Origin: Endothia cerciana | Taxonomy: Eukaryota > Ascomycota > Sordariomycetes > Diaporthales > Cryphonectriaceae | Reading direction: 5' to 3' | Length of the DNA: 64,000 bases | NCBI GenBank assembly: GCA_026119935.1 | Contig: JALRMH010000031.1 | Span: 62,001-126,000, forward strand | Shown: in pieces, positions 58,490 through 64,000 of the stretch | Position numbering within the stretch: position 1 is the stretch's first letter | Layout: each line of letters opens with the position of its first letter | Program-made: the position numbers and the translations under genes | The notes under the pieces: model-generated | Seen by the model: only the letters and a program-made list of their open reading frames with translations | Database searches by the model: none | What the model was told of the DNA's origin: nothing

Positions 58490-60962
58490 ATGCCGCCCTG
58501 CAGGGACGGGCGCCGCCGGCGCCGGCACATACGCCACCACCGCATGCCCACGTTCGGCGTATACAAGAGCCGCGTGGCCGGGTCGCCGCTGTACGCCGCC
58601 ATCACCCGTTTCGGGACGTCCCCCGCCCTCGGCGGCGGCGGCGGGGGCCACACCCTGGACAGGTGCGCGTCGCCGGCGGGCCCCCACCCCGTCGCCGAGG
58701 GCGTCACGGGCCACCTGCTCAGGCTCTACGAGGAGCTCAGGGCGCCCGGCGAGGACGGGCTGTCGGCGGAGAGGTTCGAGGCCTTCGTCCGGGACGTGCA
58801 GCGGGACGCGCCGCCGCGGCCGTCGCCCCCGGAGAAGTGCGGCGGGCCCCTCCTCACCTTTGCGCAGTTCGGGCGCCTCTGGTGGGCCGGGTACAGTGCC
58901 GCGAAGCGGCCGGTCCACATCGAGGACAAGGACCTGGACAAGCCCATATCGAACTACTTCATCAGCAGCAGTCACAACACGTACATCGAGGACGGCAACC
59001 AGATCACCGGGGAGGCCAAGGCGCTGCAGTACAAGAAGGTTAGTGTGGAACCCCCCACCACACCACACCACACCCCCTTCCCCTTGCCAGTCCTGACCCT
59101 GGACGGTCGGCGATACACGTAGGTTGTGGGGCCAGCTGACCATCTCTCAGGTTCTCGAGAGCGGGTGCAGATGTGTCGAGATCGACGTGTGGAACGGGCT
59201 CGAGGCGGATGAGGACATGGAGGGCCCGGCACCGGCCAGGACCAGGTCCGTCGAGGGCCGGGAGGGGAGCCACTGGTCCTTCTCCTCCATGGTGTCGTGG
59301 ATGAGGGACAGGTGCCAGGCCACGCGCAGCATGACCTTCCCCAAGAGCCTCAAGTCGAAGAAGAGCGAGGCCTCGTTCAAGGCGAAGCCCCCGGCGAGGG
59401 CCAGGGCGATCCTCGAGATGATGGACTCAGAGTCCACCATAGCCTCCATGCTGAGGCGGGAGCCCAGGGTCTGCCACGCGTACGCCACCTACGCCGGCGA
59501 CGTCACCCTGCACGAGTCCATACCCTTCCGGACCGTGTGCCAGACCATCAGGGAGTCGGCCTTCACCCGCGGGAACGACCTGCCGGTGATCATCAGCCTC
59601 GAGGTACACGCCAACGGGCCCCAGCAGGAGAAGATGGTGGAGATCATGAGGGAGGAGTGGGGCGAACTCCTGCTGGACGAACACCTGCCGCACTGTCGCC
59701 CCGAGGAGGGGCAGCCCGCGCTGAAGGACCTGAAGAACAAGATCCTCATCAAGGTCAAGACGGGGCCACAGATCGGCCACCCGGCCGCGCATGCCGGCGA
59801 CCTTGATGGGGAGAGCACGCTCAGGGGCAGCGAGGCATCTGACTGCGGCGCCTCACGACGGGGCGGCGAGGCCAGGCACGGCGAGGCCCAGTGTCGCCAG
59901 AAGGAGGCCCAGAAGAAGTCCATCTGCGACGCCCTCAGGAGACTCGCCATCTACACGTACAGCCCGGGACACTTCACGTCCTTCGACCTGGAGGACGCCA
60001 AGCAGCCGGCGCACATCTACTCGTTCGGCGAGGAGAAGATCAAGGCGCTCCACCGGACCGAGCACAACGGCCTGTTCAAGCACAACCGGGGCTTCCTCGC
60101 GCGGACGTTCCCCGAGAGCCTGTCGTCCTTCCTGTCGTCGAACCCAAACTACCCTACCCTGTTCTGGAGGAAGGGGGTGCAGATGGTGGCGCTGAACTGG
60201 CAGGTCTGGGACACGGCCATGGAGCTGAACGACGCCATGTTCGACCACGAGCAGGGCTGGGTGCTCAAGCCGCCCGGCTACCGGAGCACCGGGGACAAGG
60301 CGGACTGCCAGGCGGACGTCGCGGGGAAGAAGAAGATGGACCTGACCATCACGGTCCTGGCGGGCCAGCACATACCGACGCCGGATTCGGAGCATGGAGT
60401 GGGCACGGCGAGGGTCAATCTTGCCGCGGTGAACGCGGAAAATTTCCGCCCGAGGGTCACCTGCTTCCTGCATGTCGAGAGTGCCGCCGAGAGGAACCCC
60501 AAGAAGAACATCTCGAGGGACGACATCTTCCGGAGGACCAGGGCCGCGAGGACGGAACAGCCCGACTGGGGTCCCGGCGGCTCAAAGCTTCACTTCTCCA
60601 ACGTACGCCACGTGGTGGAGGAAGTGAGCTTCGTAAGGTAAGCACACCTCCCTTCTGAGGTCGATATACTGCCCGCACCCGCTGACCCCGTCCGCTGCAG
60701 ATTCCACGTCGAGCACTGTCGCCGCGGTTGGTCGGAGCGAACAGCCTGGGCCTGCATCAGGCTGGACAGGCTGCAGGAGGGGCACAGGCTGATCAAGCTC
60801 AAGACTGACGACGGCTACAATAGCGACGGCATGCTGCTGGTCAAGATCGAGAAGAAGCTCACAGACGAGCCCCGTCGGTCCTTCTCGCTGCGCCGGAAGA
60901 CCTGGAACATCTGCAAGGATGAGGTCTCGCAACTGAGGTCTCGGTGGTCATGCATGCGGTAA
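58490..60962 (+). CDS. Phosphoinositide-specific phospholipase C (3 exons, about 765 aa)
   Basis: Hydrolyses PIP2 to diacylglycerol and IP3 in Ca2+ signalling at the plasma membrane. Exons are 58490-59038, 59151-60637 and 60701-60962. The PI-PLC X box begins at about 148: SSSHNTY (catalytic His, Asn), EIDVWNG (Glu/Asp for Ca2+), the second His in VCHAY, the Glu in IISLEVH, and KILIKVK (about 382). The Y box is at about 448-560, with FLARTFPES and VQMVALNWQ, and a C2 domain follows from about 578 (DLTITVLAGQHIP) to the end. No PH domain is seen. The EF-hand-like region is short (LLRLYEELR). The second catalytic His is followed by Ala, not the usual Gly, and about ten extra residues lie in that loop. 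The start is uncertain: ATG 58490 or 58544, or an unseen upstream exon. Confidence 0.9.
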
Positions 60963-61851
60963 CGCCCTTTTGATGCCTAGAGGAGTCCCCATGGCGCCCA
61001 TTGATATGTCACCGACCGGGAAGCCCGGCATTGGGTTTTTTTTTGGGGGGGGGGGGGGTTTCTTTCTTTTTTTTTCTTTCTCCTTCACCAAGGGGCGCGG
61101 CGTTGCTGAGATCGTCTGGGGAGGGAAATCTTGGTAGATTGTCAATACTTTGGAGGTCGACCGTCCTGGCTGACTTCAGCCACAAAATAATGTTTGTACT
61201 TAGTCTACAGAATACACGTGGTGTGGAATCGCTCACTTGCGTCGCCTTTCACAACCGGATCTGTGTCATCTCAATAAGTGCTCAGCACGTCGCTACGCCG
61301 GGACCTCCCGGACTGCGCGGAGTAAGCCTTCGGTGTTTTAGCAGGACGAGCAGTAAGGCCACGGCATGGCTGCACCTTGGTCAACGCATAGAGGTCAGGG
61401 CGGACGAACACTGGGGCCCTCTAATCCATATAACCTGCTTAATAAGGGCCTCATGGCTGATGGGCGATGGATCCGCAAGGGGAGACTTATCTCCTATGTC
61501 TGGGTCTAAGACGCCTTAAGGCCGGCTACGTACGTGCGGGTGGTGCGGGCGATGCGGCCGCACCGCCCGCAGGCCCGCCATGATGCCCTGATGAGGGCTA
61601 GTAAGCCATCGAGGACAGCTCAGTCGCAGCGCTATACTTACCTCTGTTACGGATATAGATCTTGCTGCCCTTAGGGTATAAATAGTCAAGATGGTCCTCG
61701 GGGGTGGGGGAGGTGGACGTTGGGCACGAGGTCTTCACACCATCTCAGGCGCCTTGGCCCAACCCCCTTCACTGCGCAGAAAGGTTCCCGGCAAACAGAA
61801 ACAGAAAACTTGTTGCGTCTCCCAACAGCCCGCTCCCGATATCTCATCATT
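60963..61851. other. Spacer with T-G14-T tract
   Basis: About 0.89 kb between two co-oriented genes. A T8-G14-pyrimidine tract at 61037-61083 stands out. The stretch just before 61852 should contain the aldo-keto reductase promoter. Confidence 0.55.
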
Positions 61852-63106
61852 ATGGCACCCCCCAACGTCCTGCCTACAAGAAAGCTGGGCCGCAACGGCC
61901 CCGACGTGACCGCTTTGGGCTTTGGCCTGATGGGACTCAGCAGTGCCTATGGTGAACCAGGGTATGAGATTTTTATTTTTTTTAAAGGGGGAAAAATACA
62001 TATATATATATATATATATAAATCTACATTATATACAGGCCGCCCCAGACTTCCCCGGTCCTCTTTCGTCCTGAACCTTCCATGCTGACCTTCCGTTTTC
62101 TGAAAATAGCACGGACGAGGAGCGTTTCCTCATCCTTGACCGCGCCTGGGAGCTCGGCTGTACCTTCTGGGACTCCTCGGACATGTACGGCGACAGCGAG
62201 GTCCTCCTGGGGAAGTGGTTCAAGCTGCACCCCGAGAGGCGGGACGACATCTTCCTGGCCACCAAGTTCGGGATCGTCCGTACGGAGACCGGGTACGGCA
62301 TGGACAGCTCGCCCGAGTACTGCCGCGCGGCGTGCGAGAAGAGCCTGAAGAGGCTGGGCATCGGCCATATCGACCTCTATTACATCCACCGGCTTGACGA
62401 GAAGACGCCCGTCGAGAAGACCGTCGAGATGCTGGTCGAGTTGAAGAAGTGAGTCTGGGACGTTCTGACCATGAGTGAAGAAGAAGAACAACCCTGCTGA
62501 CCAAAGGCATCCTTGTATCGTGGTAGGGAGGGCAAGATCAGGCACCTCGGCATCTCTGAGTGCAGCTCGACGTCCCTCCGCCGCGCACACGCCGTCCACC
62601 CCATCTCGGCCGTGCAGGAGGAGTACAACCCCTGGGACCTGGACATCGAGAACGAGGTCGGCACGCATCTTCTTGCCGCCTGTCGCGAGCTGGGAGTGGC
62701 CACCATCGCCTATTCCCCTCTCGGGCGCGGCATCTTGACCGGTCAGATCCGCTCCACGGCCGACTTAGGTAAGGACGACCTCCGCCTCATGTTGGAACGG
62801 TGGAGCGAGGAGAACTTCCCCAAGAACTTGGCCGTTGTCGACAAGATCTCCGAGATCGCGGCGCGGAAGGGCGCCACGACCAGTCAGCTGGCGCTGGCCT
62901 GGGTGCTGAACCAGGGGGAGGATATCATCCCCATCCCGGGTACTAAGAGGATCAAGTATCTCGAAGAGAATCTCGGGGCCCTCAAGGTCGTCTTGTCAGA
63001 CGAAGAAGAGAAGGAGATCAGGAAGCTGGTGGATGACGCGGCCGTGATCGGGAGGAGGGACCTTCCGGGCATCCTCAACGTCTTTGCGGACACACCCCCT
63101 CTGTAA
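61852..63106 (+). CDS. Aldo-keto reductase (3 exons, 342 aa)
   Basis: A cytosolic NADPH-dependent oxidoreductase of the AKR superfamily, close to the yeast/fungal YakC-like (AKR13-type) branch that reduces aldehydes. Exons are 61852-61961, 62110-62448 and 62527-63106; phases close. The N-terminus has LGFGLMGLSSAYG. The catalytic tetrad is visible: Asp in WDSSDMYG with the Tyr three residues later, Lys in LATKFG, and His in YYIHRLD. The NADPH-binding C-terminal half has GISECS, YSPLGRGILTG and PIPGTKR. Length is normal. The first intron contains a (TA)n run of about 18 nt. It is followed by no related genes, so the physiological substrate is unknown. Confidence 0.93.
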
Positions 63107-63767
63107 TGAGCATCTACGATCTGTAACATCCCTTTATTAGGTCGATTAGGAAAGCGGTTATAGGAAACTGGTTACATTGCGAGAATCTCACCTCCGATTT
63201 TATAGGATGCAGTTCTGTGCTCGACGAAGTGCATAATCTCTCTGAACCACCTCAGCAACGCAGTTGGGTTAAGAACGCGCCTTGAAACTCATCCCTATCC
63301 CCTGGGCTCTGTAAATCTCTCCAGCTTACTCGGCTGGAGCTCCCGTACACATAGACATCTGTAGATGAGACGCATTTCCGCAGCGCGAAAATCACTTCCT
63401 CGGGCTGGCATGGATGTGCTTCGCGCTCCAGGTGGTGTGAACTCGCATCTATAGCAATGTATTAATCCTAGCTAAGCGCCTCTTCAGAATGGGCATGTGG
63501 GGGTTATAGACACGTTCTTATTCCTGGACTTCTATCGGAGGCCGGCATGCGTGTAGGAGAGCTCGACGTGGATGGCGATGGGACGCACTGCGGTGAGAAC
63601 TTCTGGATTATAGAACATAGTTAATTTTGATCAAGGATTGTCTGGACAGTGCAATTTTCAGATCCCATATCGAGGGCTCCAATACGGGCTAGCAGGCCCC
63701 CGTGAGCGTGCTGTAGATCTAGGTCGTGATCGTGAATGTCCTCCGAATCGTCCAAGGGCATGCCGCA
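63107..63767. other. Spacer between convergent genes
   Basis: About 0.66 kb containing the 3' ends of the aldo-keto reductase and of the gene on the minus strand. Nothing else seen. Confidence 0.5.
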
Positions 63768-64000
63768 TCACTCGTGATCCTCCACGTAGCCCTCCTCCTC
63801 ACCGCCATCCTCGTCGTAGCCTTCAGCCTCGTCATCCTCGTCACCCTCCTCGCCGTCCTCTTCTTCTTCCCCCTCACTTGAAGAGACCTCGCCCTCACTC
63901 TCGCCCTCGCTGCCGGGGTCGTAGTCTTCCTCTTCCTCGTCCTCTTCATCTTCCTCAATGATCTGCTCCGCCCGCTCCAGTTCCGCCATGTCGTCATCCT
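63768..64000 (-). CDS. Acidic C-terminus of a protein continuing beyond the window (partial)
   Basis: The frame is open from the window edge to a TGA at 63770-63768. It encodes about 77 residues, mostly Glu and Asp with Ser and Gly (DEEDEEEEDYDP, EGESEGEVSSSEGEEEEDG), ending YVEDHE. An ATG at 63989 exists, but the frame is open upstream of it (three Asp codons), so the start is more likely outside. Such acidic tails are common on nuclear and nucleolar proteins such as histone chaperones. No domain is available to name it. Confidence 0.6.
   Translation of the reverse strand, partial: DDDMAELERAEQIIEEDEEDEEEEDYDPGSEGESEGEVSSSEGEEEEDGEEGDEDDEAEGYDEDGGEEEGYVEDHE

Overview
The window is nuclear DNA of a filamentous ascomycete (Pezizomycotina, probably Sordariomycetes). 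The evidence is short GT-AG introns of about 50-110 nt with CTRAY-type branch points, fungal-specific families (DUF3176, KGD4/Ymr31, a DUF6601-like membrane protein, STAND-type WD40 relics) and long gene-poor spacers full of microsatellites and G/C homopolymer runs. Exon structures were worked out by hand from splice signals and reading-frame closure.

0-14.2 kb: a sugar/quinate transporter (-), a 5.6 kb spacer, the KGD4/Ymr31 subunit of 2-oxoglutarate dehydrogenase (-), a DNA polynucleotide kinase 3'-phosphatase (+) with an in-frame upstream extension that looks like a mitochondrial presequence, and a secreted S10 serine carboxypeptidase (-). 14.2-22.6 kb: a spacer, a five-exon 2-oxoglutarate/Fe(II) oxygenase (+) and an eight-exon seven-helix membrane protein of unknown function (+). 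22.6-30.7 kb is a gene desert. 30.7-39.4 kb: a Pro/Ser-rich conserved fungal protein (+), another desert, and a DHA1-type MFS transporter with a long hydrophilic N-terminus (-).

42.2-56.7 kb looks like a degenerating accessory island. It holds a truncated and frameshifted NAD-dependent reductase relic, a tRNA-Tyr gene, an intact DUF3176 gene, a class-3 lipase with in-frame TGA codons, a broken WD40 array from an NLR-like protein, a possible papain-fold membrane protein, a DUF6601-like membrane protein, and a stray tRNA 3' end. 58.5-64 kb returns to housekeeping-like content: a phosphoinositide-specific phospholipase C (+), an aldo-keto reductase (+) and the acidic C-terminus of a gene running off the window (-).

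The most unusual observation is in the tRNA-Tyr(GUA) gene at 42771-42927. Besides the normal 17-nt intron next to the anticodon, its D-loop is interrupted by a 67-nt insert with all the hallmarks of a spliceosomal intron (GTGAGT, a perfect TACTAAC branch site, TAG). Removing it exactly restores a standard D-arm. The genes are not arranged as one pathway; each is an independent transcription unit.
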